NCBI RefSeq assembly: GCF_020149915.1
Contig: NZ_CP083760.1
Coordinates: 1,488,001 to 1,552,000 of the forward strand
DNA length: 64,000 nucleotides
Origin: Candidatus Sulfidibacterium hydrothermale
Lineage (GTDB): Bacteria > Bacteroidota > Bacteroidia > Bacteroidales > F082
Reading direction: 5' to 3'
In this document: in pieces, positions 45,285 to 53,499 of the stretch
Layout: each line of letters starts with the position of its first letter
How positions within the stretch are numbered: the stretch's first letter is position 1
Made by a program: the position numbers and the translations under genes
The notes under the pieces: model-generated
The model's database searches: none
What the model saw: only the letters and a program-made list of their open reading frames with translations
What the model was told of the DNA's origin: nothing

Positions 45285-47229
45285 AAAAGAGGGGACTTCT
45301 GCTGTAACCATGAGTATTCAAAATGCGACCCCGCTGTCCAATGGATTTAAAGACACAAAACAAACATCCACAAGCGATTTTAGTTTTAAGTTGGGAGACA
45401 GTCTTCGGTTTTCCGTTTATAAAAATCAATATTATGCATCTCCAATTACAATTAAAGTTTCCGGTTCGGGAACAATAAGTTTTGTTTTAAAACACGATAC
45501 CTTATTGACCGGTACTTTCACCGATTCCCGTGATGGTCAAACCTACAAAACGGTAAAAATAGGGAACCAGGAATGGATGGCCGAAAACCTGAAATATATG
45601 CCAAGTGTAAGCCCGCCTTCGCAGGGTTCTAAAGATTCTGCCTATTATTATGTTTATGGTTATCGGGGGGACAGTGTATCGGAAGCGAAGGATACAACAA
45701 ATTATAAAACTTATGGTGTATTGTACAACTGGACTGCTGCCAAAAATGCCTGTCCCAGCGGCTGGCACTTGCCCAGCGATGATGAATGGAAAATCCTGGA
45801 GATGTATCTTGGCATGAGCCAAAGTGCTGCCGATAGTAGTGATGTCCATGGCACAGATGAAGGCAAAAAGCTAAAAAGCACAAGTGGCTGGCAAAACGAT
45901 GGCAACGGTACCGATGCTGTTGGCTTTTCGGCGCTTCCGGGGGGGTACTGCGACGGCGGTGGAGATTTTGGCGATTTGGGTAACGGCGGTTACTGGTGGT
46001 CGGCTACGGTATGTCTCCCAAGACACGCATGGTACCGTTACCTAAGCTCCGGTTTCAGCGGAGTAGGCCACAACGCCAATGGTAAGGCGACCGGATATAG
46101 TGTCCGGTGTGTCAGGGACAGTGACCATGCCCCCGTTGCTAACTTTACAGCAAGTACCACAAGTGGTAAAGTCCCCTTAACGGTTACTTTCACCGACCAC
46201 TCTTCAAACACCCCTGTATTCTGGCATTGGGATTTTGGCGATGGATATACCAGTACCCTGCAGAACCCGACTCACACATATGTCTATGCTGGGACTTATC
46301 GGGTAACCTTAACCGTTACCAACAGCTATGGTTCAGGTGCTATAAAAACCGATTCAATCGTTGTTGGAGATATTCCCATTGCTAGATTTACAGCAAGCCC
46401 TACAGGTGGTACAGCCCCCTTAACGGTTACTTTCACGAACCACTCTCTCCATACCCCTACGAGCTGGCATTGGGATTTTGGCGATGGAGATAGCAGTACC
46501 CTGCGGAACCCGACCCACACATACACTCAGGTTGGAGTCTACACGGTAACCCTTACCGCAACAAATAAATATGGTACAGATACGAAAACTGAAAAATGCA
46601 TAGTCTATTCTACCGGTACATTTACCGATTCCCGTGATGGCCAAACCTACAAAACGGTAAAAATAGGGAACCAGGAATGGATGGCCGAAAACCTGAAATA
46701 TTTGCCAAGTGTAAACCCGCCTTCTGATAGTTCTTCTGTCAATCCTTATTATTATGTTTATGGTTATCAGGGGGACAGTGTATCGGAAGCGAAGGACTCA
46801 ACGAATTATAAAACCTATGGTGTATTGTACAACTGGACTGCTGCCAAAAATGCCTGCCCCAGCGGCTGGCACTTGCCCAGCGATGATGAATGGAAAACCC
46901 TGGAGATGAATCTTGGCATGAGCCAAAGAGATGCTGATGATGATGGTATTTTCCGTGGCACCGATGAAGGCAAAAAGCTCAAAAGCACAAGTGGCTGGGA
47001 CTATGGCAACGGTACCAATGCTGTTGGCTTTTCGGCGCTTCCGGGGGGGTGCCGCAGCAATAGGGTATATTTCTACGATTTGGGTAATGGCGGTTACTGG
47101 TGGTCGGTTACGGCGAGTGACTCACTAAATGCATGGTGCCGTTGCCTGGACTCCGGTTTCAGCGAAATAAGCCGCTATAGCGACCATAAGGCGTCCGGTT
47201 TTAGTGTCCGGTGTGTACGGGATCAATAG
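44797..47229 (+). CDS. FISUMP/PKD repeat surface protein (810 aa)
   Basis: Exported protein with a signal peptide (residues 1-19, ending LYSQ). Residues about 100-165 resemble the type IX secretion tail domain (SLNIFVYNMQGQRVYAA, GSPGLYLVEIKSDLG) but sit near the N-terminus. Then come FISUMP domain 1 (239-444), two PKD domains (445-606, each with the WHWDFGDG core) and FISUMP domain 2 (607-810, the C-terminus). FISUMP domains (Fibrobacter succinogenes major paralogous, TIGR02145) are thought to have a C-type-lectin-like fold. Each ends in a 147-bp variable segment (45946-46092 and 47050-47196). It probably binds ligands at the cell surface or when secreted; the ligand is unknown. It is followed by a near-identical promoter and a longer paralogue. 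Confidence 0.9.
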   Translation: MKNFLLILLILFSFNALYSQDVIYTINGKIDNQNTSLDSILVENLTNNTRLLFKNLPDLPDYNINLTKQAFWGATGIHNLKESSAFSTYINTPGLLSLACNINDFSSLNIFVYNMQGQRVYAASNVRLNRNSLINFHFGSPGLYLVEIKSDLGIQTFKGAGLKKEGTSAVTMSIQNATPLSNGFKDTKQTSTSDFSFKLGDSLRFSVYKNQYYASPITIKVSGSGTISFVLKHDTLLTGTFTDSRDGQTYKTVKIGNQEWMAENLKYMPSVSPPSQGSKDSAYYYVYGYRGDSVSEAKDTTNYKTYGVLYNWTAAKNACPSGWHLPSDDEWKILEMYLGMSQSAADSSDVHGTDEGKKLKSTSGWQNDGNGTDAVGFSALPGGYCDGGGDFGDLGNGGYWWSATVCLPRHAWYRYLSSGFSGVGHNANGKATGYSVRCVRDSDHAPVANFTASTTSGKVPLTVTFTDHSSNTPVFWHWDFGDGYTSTLQNPTHTYVYAGTYRVTLTVTNSYGSGAIKTDSIVVGDIPIARFTASPTGGTAPLTVTFTNHSLHTPTSWHWDFGDGDSSTLRNPTHTYTQVGVYTVTLTATNKYGTDTKTEKCIVYSTGTFTDSRDGQTYKTVKIGNQEWMAENLKYLPSVNPPSDSSSVNPYYYVYGYQGDSVSEAKDSTNYKTYGVLYNWTAAKNACPSGWHLPSDDEWKTLEMNLGMSQRDADDDGIFRGTDEGKKLKSTSGWDYGNGTNAVGFSALPGGCRSNRVYFYDLGNGGYWWSVTASDSLNAWCRCLDSGFSEISRYSDHKASGFSVRCVRDQ
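45946..46092 (+). other. hypervariable segment VR1 of a FISUMP domain
   Basis: 49 codons between the conserved GFSALPGG and GYSVRCVRD. All five such segments in the two genes have exactly 147 bp, no indels, and differ mainly at the first two bases of NNC/NNT codons. Confidence 0.6.
47050..47196 (+). other. hypervariable segment VR2 of a FISUMP domain
   Basis: Second domain of the first protein, near the gene's 3' end, same length and conserved edges as VR1. Starts TGC CGC AGC and ends at TCC. Confidence 0.6.
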
Positions 47230-47419
47230 GCTGTTTGGCGATTGTGGGGTTCCAAATTAATTACTACTCGCTGGTCATTGTCGAAACTATGTTTACCGGT
47301 TGTAAAGGATGTCAGGACAAAAGCCAACCGCTTAAAATACCGGGATTTGAAGCGGCTGGCTTTGCTGGGGCCAAAACAGCCCGCAGGGCCATTAAGGGAA
47401 TCACTTCGCCGGCAGAGAG
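47230..47419. other. unique spacer between the two FISUMP genes
   Basis: About 190 bp that is richer in G+C than the flanking repeat. The first about 15 bp (GGCTGTTTGG) match the bases after the second gene's stop. It contains an inverted repeat, AAAGCCAACCGCTT (47320-47333) with AAGCGGCTGGCTTT (47350-47363), which can form a 14-bp stem with one mismatch and may serve as a terminator. No convincing gene. Confidence 0.5.
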
Positions 47420-48120
47420 AAACTGATATACAATGTATAATGAAGTTAACTCTTAAATAATGCAAAAATATTAGTGGTTAAGTTTAAATAGATATTTTTT
47501 TTTGCTAATTTGCAATTTTTAAATTTGTAGTTTATATGTTGTATATATGTAAAACCATTCATATGAACGAATTACAATATTATACTATGAATAGAATAAT
47601 TCAGATTAATCTTTATAACAGAACCTTGTATCATGAAAAATTTTTTACTAATCCTATTAATTCTTTTTTCATTTAATGCACTGTATTCGCAAGATGTCAT
47701 TTATACCATTAATGGAAAAATAGATAATCAGAACACTTCCCTTGATTCCATTCTTGTGGAAAATTTAACCAACAATACCCGACTTTTATTCAAAAACCTT
47801 CCGGATTTACCCGATTACAATATCAATTTAACAAAACAGGCCTTTTGGGGTGCCACGGGAATACACAACTTAAAAGAATCATCAGCCTTTTCCACGTATA
47901 TTAATACCCCCGGATTATTGAGCCTTGCCTGTAATATAAACGATTTTTCATCATTAAACATCTTTGTTTATAATATGCAGGGACAAAGGGTATATGCTGC
48001 CAGCAATGTAAGGTTAAACAGAAATAGCCTGATCAACTTTCATTTTGGGTCCCCCGGATTATACCTGGTTGAAATAAAATCGGATTTAGGTATTCAGACT
48101 TTTAAAGGCGCAGGGTTAAG
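47420..48120 (+). repeat. direct repeat, copy 2 (promoter region plus first codons of second FISUMP gene)
   Basis: Partner of 44584-45284, offset 2836 bp. It includes the same -7 box (47520-47527) and the same about 100-base leader. Confidence 0.95.
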
Positions 48121-51100
48121 AAAAGAGGGGGCTTCTGTTGTAACCATGGATATTCGAAATGCGGCCCCGCTGCCCTATGGATTTAAAGACACAAAACAAA
48201 CATCCACAAGCGATTTTAGTTTTAAGTTGGGAGACAGTCTTCGGTTTTCCGTATATAAAAATCAATATTATGCATCTCCAATTACAATTAAAGTTTCCGG
48301 TTCGGGAACAATAAGTTTTGTTTTAAAACACGATACCTTATTGACCGGTACTTTCACCGATTCCCGTGATGGTCAAACCTACAAAACGGTAAAAATAGGG
48401 AACCAGGAATGGATGGCCGAGAACCTGAAATATTTACCAAGTGTAAGCTCACCTTCGCAGGGTTCTGAAGATTCTGCCTATTATTATGTTTATGATTATC
48501 AGGGGACCAATGTATCGGAAGCGAAGGCCACAACGAATTATAAAACCTATGGAGTATTGTATAACTGGACTGCTGCCAAAAATGCCTGCCCCAGCGGCTG
48601 GCACTTGTCCAGCGATGATGAATGGAAAATCCTGGAAATGTATCTTGGCATGAGCCAAAAAGATGCTGATGATTGGAATTTCCGTGGCACCGATGAAGGT
48701 ATAAAGCTGAGAAGCACAAGTGGTTGGAAGTACGATGGCAACGGTACCGATGTTGCTGGCTTTTCGGCGCTTCCGGGGGGGAAGCGCTACGGCAGTGGAA
48801 GTTTTGGCGCTTTGGGTCAAGGCGGTGGCTGGTGGTCGGCTACGACAAATGGCTCGGGATACGTATGGTACCGTTACCTGGCCTCCGGTTTTAGCGGAGT
48901 ATTCCGCAACTTCAGCAATAAGGCGCCCGGTTATAGTGTCCGGTGTGTCAGGGACAGTGACCATGCCCCCGTTGCTAACTTTACAGCAAGTACCACAAGA
49001 GGTAAAGCCCCCTTAACGGTTACTTTCACCGACCACTCTTCAAACACCCCTGTGTTCTGGCATTGGGATTTTGGCGATGGACATACAGGTATACTGCAGA
49101 ACCCGAGTCACACATACACCCAGGCCGGGACTTATCGGGTAACCTTAACCGCTACCAATAGCTATGGTTCAGGTACTATAAAAACCGATTCAATTGTTGT
49201 TGGTTATGCACCCGTTGCCAGCTTTACAGTGAGCCAAACAAGTGGTGACGCCCCCTTAACAGTTACTTTCACGGACCAATCTACCCATACCCCTACGAGC
49301 TGGCATTGGGATTTTGGCGATGGAGATACCAGTACCCTGCAGAACCCGACCCACACATACACTCAGGTCGGGGTTTATCATGTGGCGTTAACCGCTACCA
49401 ACAGCTATGGTTCTAATACTTACTTAGAAGCCGATTCAATTATTGTTGGTGATGTTCCTGTTGCTAACTTTACAGCAAGTCCAACAAGTGGTGACGCTCC
49501 CTTAACGGTTACTTTCACGGACCAATCTATCCATACCCCCACGAGTTGGTATTGGGATTTTGGCGATGGAGATACCAGTACCCTGCAGAACCCGACCCAC
49601 ACATACACTCAGGTTGGAAACTATACGGTAACCCTTACTGCGACAAATAAATATGCTACAAATACGAAAGCTGAAAAATGCATAACCGTCTATTCGATTG
49701 GTACTTTCACCGATTCCCGTGATGGTCAAACCTACAAAACGGTAAAAATAGGGAACCAGGAATGGATGGCCGAAAACCTGAAATACTTACCGAGTGTAAG
49801 TCCGTCTTCGCAGGTTTCTGAAGATTCTGCCTATTATTATGTTTATGGTTATCAGGGAACCAATGTATCGGAAGCAAAGGACACAACAAATTATAAAACC
49901 TATGGTGTATTGTATAACTGGACTGCTGCCCAAAATGCCTGTCCCAGCGGCTGGCACTTGCCCAGCGATGATGAATGGAAAATCCTGGAAATGTATCTTG
50001 GCATGAGCCAAAAAGATGCTGATAATTGGAATTTCCGTGGCACCGATGAAGGCAAAAAGCTCAAAAGTACCAGTGGCTGGCAAAACGATGGCAACGGTAC
50101 CGATGCTGTTGGCTTTTCGGCGCTTCCGGGGGGGGACTGCTTCGGCGGTGGATATTTTGGCGATTTGGGTAACGGCGGTTACTGGTGGTCGGCTACGGTA
50201 GGTGGTTCGGGATACGTATGGTACCGTTACCTGGACGCCGGTAAAAGCGGGATAGATCGCGACTTACACGGGAAGACGGCCGGTTATAGTGTCCGGTGTG
50301 TCAGGGACAGTGACCATGCCCCTGTTGCTAACTTTACAGCAAGTACCACAACTGGAAAAGCCCCCTTAACGGTTACTTTCACGGACCACTCTTCAAACAC
50401 CCCTGTATTCTGGCATTGGGATTTTGGAGATGGAGGTAAAAGTACCCTGCAGAATCCGACTCACACATACACCCAGGCCGGGACTTATCGGGTAACGTTA
50501 ACTGCTATCAACAGCTATGGTTCAGGTACTATAAAAACCGATTCAATCGTTGTTGTCGATGCTCCCGTTGCTAATTTTACAGCAAGCCCTGCAGGTAGTA
50601 CGGCCCCCGTAACGGTTACTTTCACGGACCACTCTTCCAATACCCCCACGAGCTGGCATTGGGATTTTGGCGATGGGGATACCAGTACCCTGCAGAACCC
50701 GACCCACACATACACTCAGGTTGGCGCCTACATGGTAATCCTTACCGCAACAAATAAATATGGTACAAATACGAAAACTGAAAAATACACCGTCTATTCT
50801 ACCGGTACATTCACCGACTCCCGTGATGGCCAAACCTACAAAACGGTAAAAATAGGGAACCAGGAATGGATGGCCGAAAACCTGAAATATTTACCAAGTG
50901 TAAGCCCGTCTTCGCAGGGTTCTGAAGATTCTGCCTATTATTATGTTTATGGTTATCAAGGAGATAGTGTATTGGAAGCAAAGGACTCAACGAATTATAA
51001 AACCTATGGAGTATTGTACAACTGGACTGCTGCCCAAAATGCCTGCCCCAGCGGCTGGCACTTGCCCAGCGATGATGAATGGAAAACCCTGGAGATGTAT

Positions 51101-51418
51101 CTTGGCATGAGCCAAAGTGATGTCAGTAATTGGAATTTCCGTGGCACCGATGAAGGCAAAAAGCTCAAAAGCACAAGTGGCTGGGAGTACGATGGCAACG
51201 GTACCAATGCTGTTGGGTTTTCGGCGCTTCCGGGGGGGAACCGCAACGAAGGTGGATATTTTGGCGATTTGGGTAACGGCGGTTACTGGTGGTCGGCTAC
51301 AGCAAGTGATTCACTACGCGCATGGCGCCGTTATCTGGACGGTGCTTACGGCGGAGTAGCCCGCTACTTCTACGATAAGGCGAACGGTTATAGTGTCCGG
51401 TGTGTACGGGATCAATAG
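47633..51418 (+). CDS. FISUMP/PKD repeat surface protein (1261 aa), paralogue
   Basis: Same architecture as the preceding gene but longer: signal peptide (1-19), an identical N-terminal part with a type IX tail-like module (about 100-165), FISUMP 1 (239-443), three PKD domains (444-689), FISUMP 2 (690-893), two PKD domains (894-1057) and FISUMP 3 (1058-1261). Each FISUMP domain has GTFTDSRDGQTYKTVKIGNQ at its start, the YNWTAAKNACPSGWHLPSDD block and the SVRCVRD end. The extra FISUMP-PKD modules suggest internal duplication. PKD domains act as rigid spacers and FISUMP domains as probable binding heads. The variable segments are at 48782-48928, 50135-50281 and 51239-51385. Confidence 0.9.
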   Translation: MKNFLLILLILFSFNALYSQDVIYTINGKIDNQNTSLDSILVENLTNNTRLLFKNLPDLPDYNINLTKQAFWGATGIHNLKESSAFSTYINTPGLLSLACNINDFSSLNIFVYNMQGQRVYAASNVRLNRNSLINFHFGSPGLYLVEIKSDLGIQTFKGAGLRKEGASVVTMDIRNAAPLPYGFKDTKQTSTSDFSFKLGDSLRFSVYKNQYYASPITIKVSGSGTISFVLKHDTLLTGTFTDSRDGQTYKTVKIGNQEWMAENLKYLPSVSSPSQGSEDSAYYYVYDYQGTNVSEAKATTNYKTYGVLYNWTAAKNACPSGWHLSSDDEWKILEMYLGMSQKDADDWNFRGTDEGIKLRSTSGWKYDGNGTDVAGFSALPGGKRYGSGSFGALGQGGGWWSATTNGSGYVWYRYLASGFSGVFRNFSNKAPGYSVRCVRDSDHAPVANFTASTTRGKAPLTVTFTDHSSNTPVFWHWDFGDGHTGILQNPSHTYTQAGTYRVTLTATNSYGSGTIKTDSIVVGYAPVASFTVSQTSGDAPLTVTFTDQSTHTPTSWHWDFGDGDTSTLQNPTHTYTQVGVYHVALTATNSYGSNTYLEADSIIVGDVPVANFTASPTSGDAPLTVTFTDQSIHTPTSWYWDFGDGDTSTLQNPTHTYTQVGNYTVTLTATNKYATNTKAEKCITVYSIGTFTDSRDGQTYKTVKIGNQEWMAENLKYLPSVSPSSQVSEDSAYYYVYGYQGTNVSEAKDTTNYKTYGVLYNWTAAQNACPSGWHLPSDDEWKILEMYLGMSQKDADNWNFRGTDEGKKLKSTSGWQNDGNGTDAVGFSALPGGDCFGGGYFGDLGNGGYWWSATVGGSGYVWYRYLDAGKSGIDRDLHGKTAGYSVRCVRDSDHAPVANFTASTTTGKAPLTVTFTDHSSNTPVFWHWDFGDGGKSTLQNPTHTYTQAGTYRVTLTAINSYGSGTIKTDSIVVVDAPVANFTASPAGSTAPVTVTFTDHSSNTPTSWHWDFGDGDTSTLQNPTHTYTQVGAYMVILTATNKYGTNTKTEKYTVYSTGTFTDSRDGQTYKTVKIGNQEWMAENLKYLPSVSPSSQGSEDSAYYYVYGYQGDSVLEAKDSTNYKTYGVLYNWTAAQNACPSGWHLPSDDEWKTLEMYLGMSQSDVSNWNFRGTDEGKKLKSTSGWEYDGNGTNAVGFSALPGGNRNEGGYFGDLGNGGYWWSATASDSLRAWRRYLDGAYGGVARYFYDKANGYSVRCVRDQ
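48782..48928 (+). other. hypervariable segment VR3
   Basis: First FISUMP domain of the second protein. 147 bp; starts AAG CGC TAC and ends CCC. Edges match the other copies. Confidence 0.6.
50135..50281 (+). other. hypervariable segment VR4
   Basis: Second FISUMP domain of the second protein. 147 bp; starts GAC TGC TTC and ends GCC. Confidence 0.6.
51239..51385 (+). other. hypervariable segment VR5
   Basis: Last FISUMP domain, at the 3' end of the second gene. 147 bp; starts AAC CGC AAC and ends AAC, the copy richest in intact AAC codons at the variable positions. Confidence 0.6.
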
Positions 51419-51440
51419 GCTGTTTGGTGATTTTTTAAAT

Positions 51441-51474
51441 ACCCCGCCTGTGGCGGGGTTAAAATTTTTTTGAA
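51441..51474 (+). terminator. terminator of the second FISUMP gene
   Basis: Stem ACCCCGCC (51441-51448) and complement (51452-51459) with a 3-base loop, followed by TAAAATTTTTTTG. Confidence 0.75.
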
Positions 51475-51497
51475 TTTGGGCTTATACGAAAATTTTA

Positions 51498-51535
51498 CCG
51501 ATACTAAATCAAAGCACTTTTTGATTTAGTATCGG
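51498..51535. other. long perfect hairpin in the intergenic region
   Basis: A 16-bp perfect stem, CCGATACTAAATCAAA and its complement, around a 6-base loop. A+T-rich, without a clear T run. It may be a bidirectional terminator or a binding site. The rest of 51536-51725 shows nothing recognisable. Confidence 0.5.
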
Positions 51536-51725
51536 CATTTATTCCCGTTTTAAATGGGATAAATTTTAAAATGCACTTTTACGCGGTTTAAAATACAATT
51601 GGTATAACATCACCTTATGTTTCATGGTTCAAGTGATTGAAGATAAAGTGATTAGTCGTTGGTTAAATATATTGGTAAATTGAAAAATTAAACAGTAAAA
51701 TGAGCCACGTAACATGCCCTGTACG

Positions 51726-53366
51726 TTAGTCATAAAGAGAGGTAAAACTAAACGTTTTACCGTCAAATAAACCTTTGTCGCTCAGCTTCAATTCCGGAAT
51801 TACCAACAAAGCCATGAACGAAAGTGTCATGAAAGGTGCACGTAATGTAGCTCCCATATCATGTAACATTTTATCCAGTGTTTCATACCGGCTGGCTACC
51901 TGGTAACCATTTTCAACCGACATGAGTCCGGCCACCGGCAGGGACAAAGTATGTTCTTCACCATCTTTTACTACAACTACACCGCCTTTACTCTTGACGA
52001 TGGCATTCACCGCCTGAACAATGGCTTCGTCACTGGTGCCTACCGCAAGAATATTGTGGCTGTCGTGGGCTACACTCGAAGCAAAAGCGCCCTCTTTGAG
52101 TCCGATGTTTTTAATGAAACCTACGGCCGGTTTTGCTTTCTCATAACGGTTTAAAACAACCATTTTCAGGATGTCGTTTTCCGTATCGCTTACCAGGTTG
52201 CCCTGGACAACTTTTGGCCGGGCGTGGGCTGTTCCGGTAATAAGCTCTCCATCGTATGAAACAATGACTTTGATGTCTCCTCCTTTGTCTTCTACCCGGA
52301 TATCTTCCAGAGTAATGGTTTCGGCATGAAAATTATTGGGCATTTGTTCGATTACGGAAGAAATGAGCGGGAGTCCGTTTTCTGCTACTTTTTCTCCGTT
52401 GATGTATGTGGCCAGAACACTGAAATCTTCCAGGTTATCCACCACAATCATATCGGCCGGGTCGCCTTCGCGTAACAGGCCTACATCCATTTTATAATGG
52501 ACCACCGGGTTAAGAATGGCACTTTTCAAAACTTTTAACGGATCATGTCCTTTGGCAATAGCCCGTTTTACCAGGTCGTTAATATGTCCGGCCGCCAGAT
52601 CATTGGGATGCCGGTCGTCTGAACAGAAAAGCACTTTGTCGGCATGATCTTTCATTAAGTCAATCAGAGCTTCAAAGTTTTTGGCGGCACTTCCTTCTCT
52701 GATCTGAATTTTCATTCCGTATTTTATCTTTTCCAAAGCTTCTTCCATGGTAGAGCACTCATGATCGGTGCTGATTCCTGCAGAAGCATATTTTTGGGCA
52801 TCTTCTCCTTTGATCCCTGGAGCATGTCCGTCCACCGGTTTATGGTACTTGCGGGCAATTTCGATTTTCTTCATTTCCGAAGGCATCCGGTTGATGACAC
52901 CGGGGAAGTTCATCATTTCGGAGAGATACGCGATCTCGTCCATAGAGAGCAATTCATCCAGCTCTTTCTCGCTAAATTGTGCTCCGGCCGTTTCAAAAGG
53001 AGTGGCAGGAACACATGATGGAGCCCCAAAATAAAATTTGAACGGAACTTTTTTCCCGTTTTCAATCATGAACTTCACGCCGTCAATACCTAAAACATTG
53101 GCAACTTCGTGCGGGTCAGAAACGGTGGCAACCGTGCCGTGCACTACTGCCAGTCGTGCAAATTCCGAAGGAATCAGCATGGAGCTTTCCACATGGATGT
53201 GGGCATCAATGAGGCCGGGAAGAATGACTTGTGTCTGGGTTATTGAAGCATCTTCCTCAATCGACTGAATCTTGCCGTTTTTTACATGAACACGGCCTTT
53301 TATTACTTTTTCATTGATCAGGTCAACAATCTGACCTGAAAGTGTAAAATCATTTTTTGTTTCCAT
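51726..53366 (-). CDS. ade: adenine deaminase
   Basis: Cytosolic amidohydrolase of 546 residues deaminating adenine to hypoxanthine in purine salvage. The metal motif HIHVESSM near residue 55 follows LPGLIDA. HGTVATVSDPHEVANVLG, DGHAPGIKG, STDHECSTMEEA and FCSDDRHPNDL supply the remaining metal and catalytic residues. The C-terminal Ade domain (SVAHDSHNILAVG) is present. It stands alone. A -7 box ends 8 bases before the ATG. Confidence 0.97.
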   Translation of the reverse strand: METKNDFTLSGQIVDLINEKVIKGRVHVKNGKIQSIEEDASITQTQVILPGLIDAHIHVESSMLIPSEFARLAVVHGTVATVSDPHEVANVLGIDGVKFMIENGKKVPFKFYFGAPSCVPATPFETAGAQFSEKELDELLSMDEIAYLSEMMNFPGVINRMPSEMKKIEIARKYHKPVDGHAPGIKGEDAQKYASAGISTDHECSTMEEALEKIKYGMKIQIREGSAAKNFEALIDLMKDHADKVLFCSDDRHPNDLAAGHINDLVKRAIAKGHDPLKVLKSAILNPVVHYKMDVGLLREGDPADMIVVDNLEDFSVLATYINGEKVAENGLPLISSVIEQMPNNFHAETITLEDIRVEDKGGDIKVIVSYDGELITGTAHARPKVVQGNLVSDTENDILKMVVLNRYEKAKPAVGFIKNIGLKEGAFASSVAHDSHNILAVGTSDEAIVQAVNAIVKSKGGVVVVKDGEEHTLSLPVAGLMSVENGYQVASRYETLDKMLHDMGATLRAPFMTLSFMALLVIPELKLSDKGLFDGKTFSFTSLYD

Positions 53367-53374
53367 AGTAAAAA

Positions 53375-53382
53375 CAAAAATA
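53375..53382 (-). promoter_or_regulatory. -7 promoter box of ade
   Basis: TATTTTTG on the minus strand, exact TAnnTTTG, ending 8 bases before the ade ATG. Confidence 0.45.
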
Positions 53383-53453
53383 CAAAAAAGATTTTCTCGA
53401 ATTTTTTTCGAATAAAAGATTATAAAATTTTAAGAAAAATCAGGGGAAAATCG

Positions 53454-53461
53454 TACATTTG
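53454..53461 (+). promoter_or_regulatory. -7 promoter box of the MBL hydrolase gene
   Basis: TACATTTG, exact TAnnTTTG, 38 bases upstream of the ATG at 53500. No standard -33. Confidence 0.5.
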
Positions 53462-53499
53462 AACCATGGTTTAAATAAAAAATAAAAAAATTTAATCCC

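Noticed and set aside
47230-47419. A template repeat for the hypervariable segments in the spacer between the two FISUMP genes
   Set aside because: The spacer does not contain the conserved core found in the variable segments (GGCGGTTACTGGTGGTCGG), and I found no other copy of that core outside the five domains.
47242-47460. Open frames of 70-80 codons in the spacer on both strands
   Set aside because: They run across the repeat boundary, have no start context and no recognisable product.
45511-51418. Regularly spaced repeats that at first sight look like a CRISPR or satellite array
   Set aside because: The repeats are in frame, 200-600 bp long and encode FISUMP and PKD domains.
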